Shown here in pieces: positions 36,064 through 45,545 of a stretch of 64,000 nt of DNA (positions are counted from its first letter, which is position 1; each line of letters starts with the position of its first letter). The notes beneath the pieces were generated by a model. That model ran no database searches and was not told the origin of the DNA. It saw nothing but the letters and a program-made list of their open reading frames with translations. The stretch is from M55B127 sp034521955 (GTDB lineage Bacteria > Bacillota > Halanaerobiia > Halanaerobiales > M55B127). The stretch spans positions 372,001-436,000 of the forward strand of contig JAXHLT010000003.1 in NCBI GenBank assembly GCA_034521955.1. The letters are read 5' to 3'. The position numbers were made by a program, and so were the translations under genes.

Positions 36064-36984
36064 ATGAAAAAGCAGATTGAAATATCAATATTAATAATGA
36101 TAATATTACTGTTATTCACAATAAGTGGATTAGCTCAACCCCGTTTCACATTAATATATGTTGTTCAAAATGGGGATACAATCTATGATATAGCAAATGA
36201 ATATAATACTACAGTAAGTAACATTTTACATAACAATAATATTGATAATGCTTCTAAAATAAATATTGGTGATGAACTTGTAATACAAAAAGAAAGAAAA
36301 ACTCAAGAAAACAAACCAAAATTAGACTATAAGTTATCTTTAAGTAGTAGAAATGAAGATAATTATCAGTTAGATGTTGGGCGTAATTATTCTGTTAGAT
36401 ATAATCCTGAACAACCTCTACCAGAGGTAAATATACCTCCAGATAAAATTATTAAATACTATGTTGATTCCGGTGATACACTTTATGATCTTGCTGAAAG
36501 TTTTAATACATCAGTTGGAGTTATCATGGCTTTAAATAATATGGACCACTCTATTATTAGAAGTGGTGAAAAAATAAATATTCCAATAAACAATCTAACT
36601 AAAAGACAGGTATTAGCAATAACTGTTTCACAATCTGATATTGAAATACTGGCCAGAACTATCCACGGTGAAGCACGTGGTGAACCATATATGGGTCAGG
36701 TGGCAGTAGGAGCAGTGATAATAAATAGGGTATTAAGTCATGAATTTCCTGATAATATAAAGGATGTAGTATATCAAAGAAGTCAATTTACAGCAGTTGC
36801 TGATGGTCAGATCAACTATCCACCTAACAATACGGCATATAGAGCAGCCAAAGAAGCTTTAGGTGGTGTAGACCCTACAATGGGCTCACTGTATTACTAT
36901 AACCCCAAAACAGCCGAAAATAAGAGTTGGTTTCAAACTAGAAAATTTGTAGTAAGTATTGGAGAACATGTATTTGCTAAATAA
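36064..36984 (+). CDS. LysM-containing cell wall hydrolase (SleB family)
   Basis: A secreted 306-residue protein. A hydrophobic signal segment (ISILIMIILLLFTISGLA) opens it, ending near AQ. Two LysM modules follow: YVVQNGDTIYDIANEYNTTV near residue 32 and YYVDSGDTLYDLAESFNTSV near 138. The C-terminal third (IEILARTIHGEARGEPYMGQ, then QFTAVADGQINYPP) is a Hydrolase_2 domain of the cortex-lytic enzyme SleB, acting on peptidoglycan. It may serve vegetative wall turnover or spore germination; sporulation cannot be inferred from this gene alone. Confidence 0.9.
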   Translation: MKKQIEISILIMIILLLFTISGLAQPRFTLIYVVQNGDTIYDIANEYNTTVSNILHNNNIDNASKINIGDELVIQKERKTQENKPKLDYKLSLSSRNEDNYQLDVGRNYSVRYNPEQPLPEVNIPPDKIIKYYVDSGDTLYDLAESFNTSVGVIMALNNMDHSIIRSGEKINIPINNLTKRQVLAITVSQSDIEILARTIHGEARGEPYMGQVAVGAVIINRVLSHEFPDNIKDVVYQRSQFTAVADGQINYPPNNTAYRAAKEALGGVDPTMGSLYYYNPKTAENKSWFQTRKFVVSIGEHVFAK

Positions 36985-36998
36985 AGGAGGATATTTAA

Positions 36999-37433
36999 TT
37001 GGAAATCAAAGTAAGAAGAATGGGTGATGATGTTAAGTTACCAAAGTATCAGCATTTTGGTGAAGACTGTGGAATGGACTTAATGTCCCGTTATGAATAT
37101 ACATTAAAACCTGGAGAATATAAATTAATTAAAACCGGACTAAAATTAGCAATTCCAGAAGGTTTCGGTGGTTTTGTTTATCCTCGAAGCGGCCTAGCTT
37201 TAAAAGAAGGTATTACAGTTTTAAATGCAGATGGTGTTATTGATCCTGGATATCGAGGAGAAGTCGGTGTTATATTAATAAATCATAGTAATAAAGAATT
37301 TGAAATAAAAAAGCATGATAGAATTGCACAACTGATCATACACCGCACTTTTAATATAGAATGGAAAGAAGTAGATTCTCTTAAAGATAGTGAACGTAGT
37401 GATGGTGGTTTTGGTCATACAGGTAAACAATAA
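36999..37433 (+). CDS. dut: dUTP diphosphatase
   Basis: Hydrolyses dUTP to dUMP, protecting DNA from uracil. Trimeric dUTPase motifs: GMDLMSR, YPRSGLALKEGI, VIDPGYRGEVGVILIN, DRIAQLI and the C-terminal RSDGGFGHTG phosphate-binding tail. 144 residues, start TTG 36999 with AAAGGAGG upstream. Followed 11 bases later by ahcY. Confidence 0.95.
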   Translation: MEIKVRRMGDDVKLPKYQHFGEDCGMDLMSRYEYTLKPGEYKLIKTGLKLAIPEGFGGFVYPRSGLALKEGITVLNADGVIDPGYRGEVGVILINHSNKEFEIKKHDRIAQLIIHRTFNIEWKEVDSLKDSERSDGGFGHTGKQ

Positions 37434-37444
37434 GGAGGGAAAGC

Positions 37445-38683
37445 ATGGAAAGTAAAGTAAAAGATTTATCATTAGCTCCTGAAGGAAAACGAAAAATTAA
37501 TTGGATTAAAGATAAAATGGTTGTATTAAATAAGATTAAAGCAGAATATAAAGACGATAAACCCTTTGAAGGTAAAACAGTATCAATTTGTTTACACCTT
37601 GAAGCCAAAACTGCATATATGGCTATTATCTTAAATGAGCTAGGTGCAGATGTATACATAACTGGAAGTAATCCCTTATCAACACAGGATGATGTTGCAG
37701 CAGCTCTGACAGAGTATGGAGTAACAGTATATAGTTGGCATGGGGAAACAAAAAAAGAGTATGAAGAATCATTAGATAAAATACTTGAAGTAGATCCTGA
37801 TCTAATAATTGATGATGGAGGAGATCTTGTAAGTAAGATCCATGACGAAAAGCCGGAATTAATTAATAAGTTAATAGGTGGAGCAGAGGAAACTACCACT
37901 GGTGTAATAAGACTTAAAGCTCTTGATAATAAAAATTTATTAAAGTTTCCGATGATGTCTGTTAATGATGCTCAAGCTAAGTTTCTATTTGATAATAGAT
38001 ATGGAACCGGACAATCTGTATGGGATGCAATCATGCGAAACACTAATCTAGTTGTTGCAGGAAAAGATATTGTAGTTGCTGGATATGGTTGGTGTGGAAA
38101 AGGAGTTGCTAAACGAGCAGAAGGTTTAGGAGGAAGAGTAATCGTTACAGAAGTAGACCCATTTAAAGCCCTAGAGGCTAAGATGGATGGATATAGAGTA
38201 ATGACAATGAGAGAAGCTGCAAAAATAGGTGATATTTTTATAACTTTAACAGGGTGTAAAAATGTAATAAATCAAGAACATTTTAAACTTATGAAAGATG
38301 GAGCTATATTAGCAAATGCAGGCCACTTTAATGTTGAGGTAAATGTATCAGAACTTGAAGAAATTTCAGATTCAAAAGAAGATGTTAGAGATAATATTGA
38401 AGGATATAAAATTGGTGATAAAACACTTTATTTACTTGCTGAAGGAAGATTAGTTAATCTCGCAGCAGGAGACGGACATCCTGCAGAAATTATGGATATG
38501 AGTTTTGGATTGCAAGTTTTATCATTACTTTATCTAACAGAGAATGATCTATTACCTGGTCTATACAAAGTACCGGAAAGAATTGATAAGAAAGTTGCAC
38601 AGTATAGATTAGAAGCTGATGGAATTGAGATTGATAAACTAACCAGTGAACAAAAACAGTATTTAGAAAACTGGAAAGTATAG
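37445..38683 (+). CDS. ahcY: Adenosylhomocysteinase
   Basis: Hydrolyses S-adenosylhomocysteine to adenosine and homocysteine with bound NAD. CLHLEAKTAYMAIIL, ADVYITGSNPLSTQDDVAAA, TTTGVIRLKAL, and the NAD loop GYGWCGKGVAKRAEGLG are clear. At 412 residues it is the shorter form without the insertion seen in many bacteria. Location upstream of thrB fits homocysteine/methionine metabolism. Confidence 0.95.
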   Translation: MESKVKDLSLAPEGKRKINWIKDKMVVLNKIKAEYKDDKPFEGKTVSICLHLEAKTAYMAIILNELGADVYITGSNPLSTQDDVAAALTEYGVTVYSWHGETKKEYEESLDKILEVDPDLIIDDGGDLVSKIHDEKPELINKLIGGAEETTTGVIRLKALDNKNLLKFPMMSVNDAQAKFLFDNRYGTGQSVWDAIMRNTNLVVAGKDIVVAGYGWCGKGVAKRAEGLGGRVIVTEVDPFKALEAKMDGYRVMTMREAAKIGDIFITLTGCKNVINQEHFKLMKDGAILANAGHFNVEVNVSELEEISDSKEDVRDNIEGYKIGDKTLYLLAEGRLVNLAAGDGHPAEIMDMSFGLQVLSLLYLTENDLLPGLYKVPERIDKKVAQYRLEADGIEIDKLTSEQKQYLENWKV

Positions 38684-38691
38684 GTGAAACA

Positions 38692-39604
38692 ATGTTTAAA
38701 ATTAAAGTTCCAGCAACTTCTGCAAACTTAGGGCCAGGCTATGACACATTCGGTTTGGCTCTTAATCTATTTAATGAATATATTTTCAAATCAAATAATT
38801 CTAATCAGCTTGATCTATCAATTAAAGATAATAGTAATAAAAATTATTATATAAAAAATGAGGATAATCTTAATATTAAAGACAATGAATTATCTCAATA
38901 AAGAATATAAAGAAAAAATATCTATAAATAATCTAGAAATAAATGTTAAACTTAACTATCCGTTAGATCGAGGATTAGGAAGTTCAGCTAATGCCATTAT
39001 TGCAACAATTTGTGGCTTAAATCATTTTTTTGATTTAGACCTTGATAAACAAGAAATATTAGAGCATGCCTTAAAACTTGAAGGACATCCAGATAATATA
39101 ACACCTGCTTTAATAGGTGGATTTACAGTAAGTCAAAGTATAGATAATAAAGTATATTATGAAAAATTTCCTGTTACAGATGATTTTAATATACTATTAT
39201 TTATTCCAGATATTAAAATCAAAACAAAAACAGCTCGTAAGATTATTGAAAAAAATATTCCAATTACTAAGGTATCTAAAAATATTGCTAATGCTTCAAT
39301 CCTCACAGCAGGTATAGTTAAAAATGATATAAAGTTAATTAAAGAAGGCTCACATGATTATATTCATCAAAACAATAGATTAGACTTAAATAAAGATCTT
39401 AAGCTATTTTTTAATAATGTTTATAAAAAAACTGATCTTCCCATTTTTTTAAGTGGTAGTGGACCAACTATAATTTTTATTTCAGACCAGGATTTGACTA
39501 ATTTAAAAGAAATTGTAAAAAAAGAAGCGGAAAAAATTGGAATTGTTAACTATTTAATAGAAACTAAGGCCAATAATATGGGTATAATAACAAAAGACGG
39601 GTGA
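38692..39604 (+). pseudogene. thrB: Homoserine kinase gene with a +1 frameshift
   Basis: Phosphorylates homoserine in threonine synthesis (GHMP kinase). The N-terminal KVPATSANLGPGYDTFGLAL lies in the first frame, which stops at 38899-38901. The ATP loop PLDRGLGSSANAIIATICG, EGHPDNITPALIGGF and the end SGSGPTIIFISD lie in the next frame up to 39604. Removing one base in CTTA (38869-38872) joins the two into a normal 303-residue protein reading DNLILKTMNYL. The total span is 3n+1, so exactly one extra base. Everything else looks intact with no second lesion. Interpretations: recent pseudogene, sequencing error, or programmed +1 frameshift (see findings). The gene starts 8 bases after ahcY and ends 5 before thrC. 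Confidence 0.85.
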
Positions 39605-39609
39605 TAAAA

Positions 39610-40663
39610 ATGTGGAAAGGTTTAATTAATAAATACAGAAAGTTTTTACCTGTAACTGATAATCAAAAAGTTGTAAGTTTAAATGAAGGTAATACACCTT
39701 TAATAAAAGCTGAATGGTTCAATAAAAAGTATGGATTTGAATTATATTTAAAGTTTGAAGGAGCAAATCCTACAGGTTCATTTAAAGATAGGGGTATGAC
39801 TTTAGCTGTAACCAAGGCTCTTGAGGATAACAGTAAGGCTATTATATGTGCTTCAACAGGAAACACCTCTGCTTCAGCAGCCGCATTTGGTGCTAGAAGT
39901 GGTTTAAAAACCCTTGTAGTTGTTCCTAATTCAAAGATTGCAAAAGGTAAGTTATCACAGGCTTTAATCTATGGAGCACAGATTATACCGATTAAAGGTA
40001 ACTTTGATAAAGCATTAGAAATTGTAAGAAAGTTAACTGATAAGTACTCACTAACTTTAGTTAATTCATTAAATCCCTTTCGTATTGAAGGACAAAAAAC
40101 AGCAGCATTTGAAGTTGCTGACCAGTTAGATAAAAAGAAATTAGATATTTTAGCTTTACCGGTTGGTAATGCAGGTAATATTACTGCTTACTGGAAAGGA
40201 TTTAAAGAATATAACAAAAAAGGTTTTATTGATTACCTGCCTAAAATGTATGGTTTTCAAGCTAAAGGTTCTGCTGCAATGGTTGAAGATAAGGTAATTG
40301 AAAATCCTGAAACTATTGCAACTGCAATTAGAATCGGTAATCCGGTCAATAGAAAAAAAGCTAAACTAGCTGTAAACGAGTCAAAAGGACTATTTAATTC
40401 ATTAACAGATCAACAGATTAAACATGCACATTATCTTACTATCATCAAAAGAAGGTGTATTTGTTGAACCTGCTTCAGCAACCCCAGTAGCAGGTCTAAT
40501 AAACTTAGCAGAACAAAAACCTCAATTAGTAAACGATAAGACAATTGTAGCAGTATTAACAGGTAATGGATTAAAGGATCAAGAATTTGTATTAGATAAC
40601 TATGATATACCAAACACAGTAGAGGGTAACTTAAATAGTGTGGAAAAAATATTGAATTTATAA
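39610..40663 (+). pseudogene. thrC: Threonine synthase gene with a +1 frameshift
   Basis: PLP enzyme making threonine from phosphohomoserine. NPTGSFKDRGMT contains the PLP lysine; ASTGNTSASAAAFGARSG and PVGNAGNITAYWKG are phosphate-binding loops. The first frame ends at 40467, while the conserved tail KEGVFVEPASATPVAGL is in the next frame (to 40663). Dropping one base in CTTA (40435-40438) restores HYLLSSKEGVFVEPAS and a 350-residue protein of normal length. No other lesion is seen. Start ATG 39610 follows GGGTGA. As with thrB, a single extra base at the same tetranucleotide explains the break. The truncated product would lack the C-terminal part of the active site. Confidence 0.85.
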
Positions 40664-40733
40664 ATATAAAGGATATTATGTAATTTTAAAGAATTATATA
40701 ATTAACTATTTAAGGCCCCAAGGGGGTATTTAA

Positions 40734-42086
40734 TTGAAAATATTTAATTTTAAATTCCTAAATGATTGGAAAGCTAAGTTTTATTATATACCAGTAAAAT
40801 ACAGTATATATTCCCTTCTTTTAGCAGTGGTTGTTTTAATTTTAGAAAAGAATTATCAAACATTTTTAATTAATAATTTACCCACTTTATTTTTTACTTC
40901 ATATGATATTACAAAAACTATACTTTCAACTATAGCTGGTTCGCTTTTATCAATTGTTACAATCTCATTTTCTATCATAATGGTTGTTTTAACAACTTAT
41001 TCAACTCAGTTTTCACCGAGAACCTTACAGGATTTTTTAAAGTCTAAAATGACTTTGAAAATATTAGGAATATTTATTGGTGGATTTATTTATTCAATTA
41101 TAACATTACTATTTTTAAAAGATATAGAGCAAACATTATTTCTTTCAGCTGCAGTTGGTGTTCTTATAGCAACTTACAGTATATTTTATTTCGTAATGTT
41201 TATAAACCATGTTTCACAGTCAATTCAGGTTAATCTTTTAATTGATACCTTAACAACTGAAATCTTAGAATTAGTTGAACATGTTAAGACTTTTAATGAG
41301 TCACATGAAAATATTAAAAACGAACCACCTGTCAATTTAGAAAAAATAGTAGAAAAAGAGCAGTTAGGTATCTATTCTAAACAGGTTGGTTTTATAAGAG
41401 ATATAAATGATATTAAACTATCAAATTTTGCTGATGAAAATAATATAGTCATTGAAGCTGAAAGAATGATTGGAGATTATGTTACTACTAATTCAAAGAT
41501 TTTTACAATATATTATAATTTAGATGAAATGGAAGAAGACGAAATAGATGAGGAATCATTACAGAAATGTTTGAAATTTGTCCTGATTGGTAAAGAAAGA
41601 AATAAAGATAAAGATATTGAGTTTGGATTGCAAAAAATAACTGAAGTTGCTCTTAGAGCAATTTCACCGGGTATTAATGATCCAAATACAGCAATTTTTT
41701 GTATTAAACAAGAGGGAATGGTATTAGATAAAATTGCTAAAGCGGATATTGAAAATACTTATTATTACAATGATGATGATGAATTAACACTAATCTTTGA
41801 AGATGTTAGTTTTGATTACCTATTATATAAAACATTCTATCAGCTTAGATACTACTCAATGCGTGATGTATCGGTTGCTGCATCATTATTAGAAGCACTG
41901 ATCATCATTGCTGAAGGAAACCCCAAAGATATTAAAGATACCTGTTGGGAATTTGGCAGTTATGTAGTTAAAGGTTTTGATGAGAGCATTCTTGAAGATT
42001 TAGATAGAAAATATATTAATAAAAAAATAGAAGAACTTGCAGTAATGACAGATAAATCTAAAGGTTCAGGTATATATTTTGAATAA
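40734..42086 (+). CDS. DUF2254 integral membrane protein
   Basis: A 450-residue protein with about four membrane segments in the first 160 residues (for instance YSLLLAVVVLILEKNY, LLSIVTISFSIIMVVLTTYS) and a large cytoplasmic C-terminal domain. TQFSPRTLQDFL and EVALRAISPGINDPNTAI are typical of DUF2254. Function is unknown. Start TTG 40734 lies behind AAGGGGG. A TATAAT sits at 40696-40701. A P-type ATPase follows nine bases later, suggesting a link with ion handling, but this is only context. Confidence 0.85.
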   Translation: MKIFNFKFLNDWKAKFYYIPVKYSIYSLLLAVVVLILEKNYQTFLINNLPTLFFTSYDITKTILSTIAGSLLSIVTISFSIIMVVLTTYSTQFSPRTLQDFLKSKMTLKILGIFIGGFIYSIITLLFLKDIEQTLFLSAAVGVLIATYSIFYFVMFINHVSQSIQVNLLIDTLTTEILELVEHVKTFNESHENIKNEPPVNLEKIVEKEQLGIYSKQVGFIRDINDIKLSNFADENNIVIEAERMIGDYVTTNSKIFTIYYNLDEMEEDEIDEESLQKCLKFVLIGKERNKDKDIEFGLQKITEVALRAISPGINDPNTAIFCIKQEGMVLDKIAKADIENTYYYNDDDELTLIFEDVSFDYLLYKTFYQLRYYSMRDVSVAASLLEALIIIAEGNPKDIKDTCWEFGSYVVKGFDESILEDLDRKYINKKIEELAVMTDKSKGSGIYFE

Positions 42087-42095
42087 ATATGGGAG

Positions 42096-44873
42096 GTGTC
42101 TAAAATAGCAGACAAAGAAAAAAACTACTATAAAAAAACAGTACAAGAATCATTTGAAACATTAAATACTTCAGAAAAAGGGTTAAGTGAACAAGAAGCT
42201 CAAAAAAGATTAGACAAATACGGAGAAAACAAACTAGTTAGATTGAAAAAAACTCCTGAAATAATAAAATTTTTACTACAGTTTAGAGATGTCTTAATGA
42301 TAATATTATTAGTAGCAGCAGGTATGTCTTTTATAATCCAAAATTATAGAGATGGATTAGTTATGTTAGTAATCGCAATAATAAATGCAGTTATCGGTTA
42401 CTTTCAGGAACATAAAGCTGAAGCAATAATGGATTCCTTAGATAAGTTGGTCCAGTCTCCATCTAAAGTAATCAGAGATGGACAGACTAGTGAACTTAAT
42501 CAAAGTAAATTAGTTATTGGAGACATAGTTGTTTTAGAAGAAGGAGATAAAATACCTGCAGATCTTAGAATTATTGAATCATTTAATCTAAAAACAAACG
42601 ATGTTTCTCTTACCGGTGAATCTTTACCTCAAGGAAAAAACAGTAATACTATGAAAGAAGATGTTTCATTGGCTGATAGAGAAAACATGGCATATTTAGG
42701 TACTAATGTAGCATCTGGTAGTGCCAAAGGTGTTGTCATAGCAACCGGTATGGATACTGAAATGGGTAAGATTGCTGACCTAACTCAGGAAGAGGAAAAG
42801 TCTAAATCTCCTTTACAGATGGAACTACAGTCGGTTGCTAATAAAATAGCAGTATTTGCAGTTATTGTAGGTACTTTATTATTTGGTGTTAGTTTGTATC
42901 AAGGACTTGGTTTAAACTTTGCAATTATTTATGGATTAGGGATTGCTGTTGCAGTTGTTCCTCAGGCTTTACCTATGCAGATTACTGTTGCATTAGCACA
43001 GGGGGTTGACCGTTTAGCTAAAAAGAACGCTGTTGTTAAAAAACTATCTTCTGTGGAAACACTTGGTTCTACTAATGTAATTGCTACTGATAAAACAGGT
43101 ACTTTAACTAAAAATGAGATGACAGTACAGAAAGTATACTATAATGGTAAAGAGTATGATGTTACAGGTATTGGATATGAACCAAGAGGTAAAATCTTAG
43201 ATGAAAATGGAGAAGAAATAACTCAAGAACAAATTGATAAGTTAGAAATTATGTTTGATGCAGCTACAATGGCTTCAAATGCGGAAATACATCCACCTGA
43301 TGATGAACACTCCAGCTGGTATCCAATTGGTGATCCAACTGAAGCAGCTTTAATAACATTATCAACCAAAGTTGGAACCAGAGCTGAAAATGAAGATGAG
43401 GAAAATCCAGAACTACATGAGTTTGGTTTTGATTCTGAAAGAAAAAGAATGAGTTCAGTTCGTCAGTTTGAAGATGGAGAATATTTAGCTATGAAAGGTG
43501 CTTTAGATAGTGTACTTGCAGTTAGTAAGTATATATATAAAGATGGTAAAAAAGTACCTATAACAGAAGAAGATAAAGAGAAATATAAAAAACTAAGTGA
43601 AAAATATTCTAAAAATGCATTACGGGTACTCTCTTTTGGATTTCGCAAATTAGAACCCGAACACAAAGATTATGTATTAGAAGAAGTTGAAAAAGATATA
43701 ATCTTTTTAGGAATTGTTGCTATGATTGATCCACCAAAAGAAGGTGTAAGAGAATCAATCGAACAAGCCCATGAAGCTCATATTAACACATATATTATGA
43801 CTGGAGATCATGCGATTACTGCCAATGCTATTGGTAAAGAAATCAATCTAGTAAAAGAAGATGAAGAAATAGATGTAATTACTGGTGAAGAGTTTGATGA
43901 AATATCTGACCAAGAACTAAATGATATTATGGACAATCATGAAAGTTTAATATTTTCAAGAGTATCTCCAGAACACAAACTAAGAATTGTTAAAAATCTA
44001 AAAGCTCAACAGAAAATTGTGGCTGTAACTGGTGATGGTGTAAATGATGCCCCTGCTTTAAAAAGTGCACATATCGGTGTTGCAATGGGTGGTATGGGAA
44101 CAGATGTATCTAAACAGGCAGCAGAATTAATCTTATTAGATGACAGTTTTCCTACTTTAGTTTATGCAATACAAGAAGGAAGAAATATTTATAATAATCT
44201 AAAGAAAACTGTAATTGCTTCATTAACCAGTAATGGTGGAGAACTTGCAGTTGTACTATTAGGTCTTTTAGGAGTTTCATTATTCAACTTACCAGTTCCA
44301 ATTTTAGCTATACAGATTTTAGCGATTGACCTTTTAGCTGAAATTTTACCATTAACTGCTTTTACATTTGATCCAGGTTCAAAGGATATTATGAAATCAC
44401 CACCTCGTGATAAAGATGAGCATATTGTTAATAAAAGATCGTTTTCAGAAATATTGTTTTTTGGTATTTTAATGGGTGGTCTAGCTTATTTAAACTTCTA
44501 TTTATTTAACAGCAGGATGGGTTCTTTAAATTTAACAGAAAGTCATTCGTTATATCCTAGAGCAACAACAATAACTTATTTAACAATAGCCTTTACACAG
44601 CTTACAAATATTATGTCAAGGCGTTATGAGAGAGTATCATTTTTTAATAAAAATATTGTATCAAACAAAAAGATGGTATATGCCGTAATTTTATCAATAG
44701 TAATGATTGTAATAACTATTTACACACCATTTATTAATCAATATCTTGGATTTACAGGAATAACTTTAATTGATTGGTTATATGTAATGGGTTCAGCTTT
44801 AGTATTTTTAGCAGCCCATGAAATGTTAAAAATATATAAAAGAAAAAATGATCCTATAAAAGGAGGAAATTAA
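42096..44873 (+). CDS. P-type cation-transporting ATPase (P2 type)
   Basis: A 925-residue P2-type pump. It has the actuator motif LTGESLPQ, the phosphorylated Asp in ATDKTGTLTKNEMT near residue 332, TGDHAITA, and the hinge GDGVNDAPALK. About ten membrane segments are present. Ion-site residues differ from Ca2+ pumps: M4 reads VVPQALP (Q290 where the Ca2+ and Na+/K+ pumps have Glu), M5 keeps SNGGE (E716), and M6 has IDLLAEILP (D745, E749), closer to the Na+/K+ pump pattern. The transported ion is therefore uncertain. GTG 42096 overlaps the only ribosome site; see findings for the ATA alternative. Confidence 0.9.
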   Translation: MSKIADKEKNYYKKTVQESFETLNTSEKGLSEQEAQKRLDKYGENKLVRLKKTPEIIKFLLQFRDVLMIILLVAAGMSFIIQNYRDGLVMLVIAIINAVIGYFQEHKAEAIMDSLDKLVQSPSKVIRDGQTSELNQSKLVIGDIVVLEEGDKIPADLRIIESFNLKTNDVSLTGESLPQGKNSNTMKEDVSLADRENMAYLGTNVASGSAKGVVIATGMDTEMGKIADLTQEEEKSKSPLQMELQSVANKIAVFAVIVGTLLFGVSLYQGLGLNFAIIYGLGIAVAVVPQALPMQITVALAQGVDRLAKKNAVVKKLSSVETLGSTNVIATDKTGTLTKNEMTVQKVYYNGKEYDVTGIGYEPRGKILDENGEEITQEQIDKLEIMFDAATMASNAEIHPPDDEHSSWYPIGDPTEAALITLSTKVGTRAENEDEENPELHEFGFDSERKRMSSVRQFEDGEYLAMKGALDSVLAVSKYIYKDGKKVPITEEDKEKYKKLSEKYSKNALRVLSFGFRKLEPEHKDYVLEEVEKDIIFLGIVAMIDPPKEGVRESIEQAHEAHINTYIMTGDHAITANAIGKEINLVKEDEEIDVITGEEFDEISDQELNDIMDNHESLIFSRVSPEHKLRIVKNLKAQQKIVAVTGDGVNDAPALKSAHIGVAMGGMGTDVSKQAAELILLDDSFPTLVYAIQEGRNIYNNLKKTVIASLTSNGGELAVVLLGLLGVSLFNLPVPILAIQILAIDLLAEILPLTAFTFDPGSKDIMKSPPRDKDEHIVNKRSFSEILFFGILMGGLAYLNFYLFNSRMGSLNLTESHSLYPRATTITYLTIAFTQLTNIMSRRYERVSFFNKNIVSNKKMVYAVILSIVMIVITIYTPFINQYLGFTGITLIDWLYVMGSALVFLAAHEMLKIYKRKNDPIKGGN

Positions 44874-44875
44874 AA

Positions 44876-44998
44876 ATGAATGTAAAGAAAAAAGGCGAAG
44901 TTTACAAATGTTCAGTATGTGGTAATGTTGTAGAAGTAAAAGAAGTTGGTGGAGGAGAACTAGTTTGTTGTGGTCAACCGATGGATCTACAAAAATAA
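44876..44998 (+). CDS. Desulforedoxin (small iron-binding protein)
   Basis: A 40-residue protein with the desulforedoxin pattern: VYKCSVCGNVVEV (C-x2-C) followed by ELVCCGQPMD (adjacent Cys pair), which together bind one tetrahedral iron. It matches free desulforedoxin or the N-terminal domain of desulfoferrodoxin, found in anaerobes for superoxide defence or electron transfer. It lies two bases after the P-type ATPase stop with its own AGGAGGAAAT ribosome site. Too short for standard gene calling but well supported. Confidence 0.88.
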   Translation: MNVKKKGEVYKCSVCGNVVEVKEVGGGELVCCGQPMDLQK

Positions 44999-45008
44999 TT
45001 TTTAAAAA

Positions 45009-45030
45009 TGCCCCTGTTTTTACAGGGGCA
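45009..45030 (+). terminator. GC-rich hairpin after desulforedoxin
   Basis: A perfect 8-bp stem TGCCCCTG / CAGGGGCA with a six-base loop, ten bases after the stop codon. On this strand it is followed by GAATTATC rather than a T-run; a T-run exists only when read on the other strand. It probably acts as a weak terminator or 3' stabiliser. Confidence 0.55.
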
Positions 45031-45137
45031 GAATTATCTTTAAAAACAATAAAAATTTTCTAAATATCTATTTAGATAGAAATGAAAGTCATTTTTTATT
45101 TTATTAAAATAAACAATGGTTAAATGGAGGGAAAATA

Positions 45138-45515
45138 ATGAGTGTATTAAAAGATACTTTAAAAATGAAGAATTGGGCAGTTGTAGGTGCTACAGATAAA
45201 AAAGAAAGGTTTGGATATAAAATTGTTAAATCATTGGCTGATAATGATTATAATGTATTTCCAATTAATCCATCACTAGATGAAATTGATGGTATAAAAG
45301 TATATGATAAGTTATCTGATATTGAAGAAGATATAGATGTTGTTGATATGGTTGTTAATCCACAAATTGGTAAATTAGTGATGAAAGAAATAAATAAATT
45401 AGGTATAAAATATGTCTGGTTACAACCAGGAGCAAGAAGTGATGAAATAAAAGACTTTGCTGAAGAAAATGATATTAAATATGTAGAAAGTTGTATTTAT
45501 GCAACATTAAGCTAA
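45138..45515 (+). CDS. CoA-binding domain protein (YccU-like)
   Basis: A 125-residue single Rossmann-type CoA-binding domain. WAVVGATDKKERFGYKIVKS is the nucleotide loop, NVFPINPSLDEIDGIKVY and YVWLQPGARSDEIKDFAEEN complete the family pattern. Function of stand-alone members is unproven. It is 30 bases before glpK and likely co-transcribed. The leader contains a TCTAAATA/TATTTAGA palindrome (45059-45076). Confidence 0.9.
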   Translation: MSVLKDTLKMKNWAVVGATDKKERFGYKIVKSLADNDYNVFPINPSLDEIDGIKVYDKLSDIEEDIDVVDMVVNPQIGKLVMKEINKLGIKYVWLQPGARSDEIKDFAEENDIKYVESCIYATLS

Positions 45516-45545
45516 TAATCATTAACTAACAGGAGGGGACTTCTT

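Noticed and set aside
37381..37899. Minus-strand open frame of 172 codons
   Set aside because: Lies antisense to the ends of dut and ahcY, both strongly supported; no ribosome site and no known motif.
45054..45068. CodY box upstream of the CoA-binding protein and glpK
   Set aside because: The sequence matches the consensus at 12 of 15 positions, which is expected often by chance in such AT-rich DNA.
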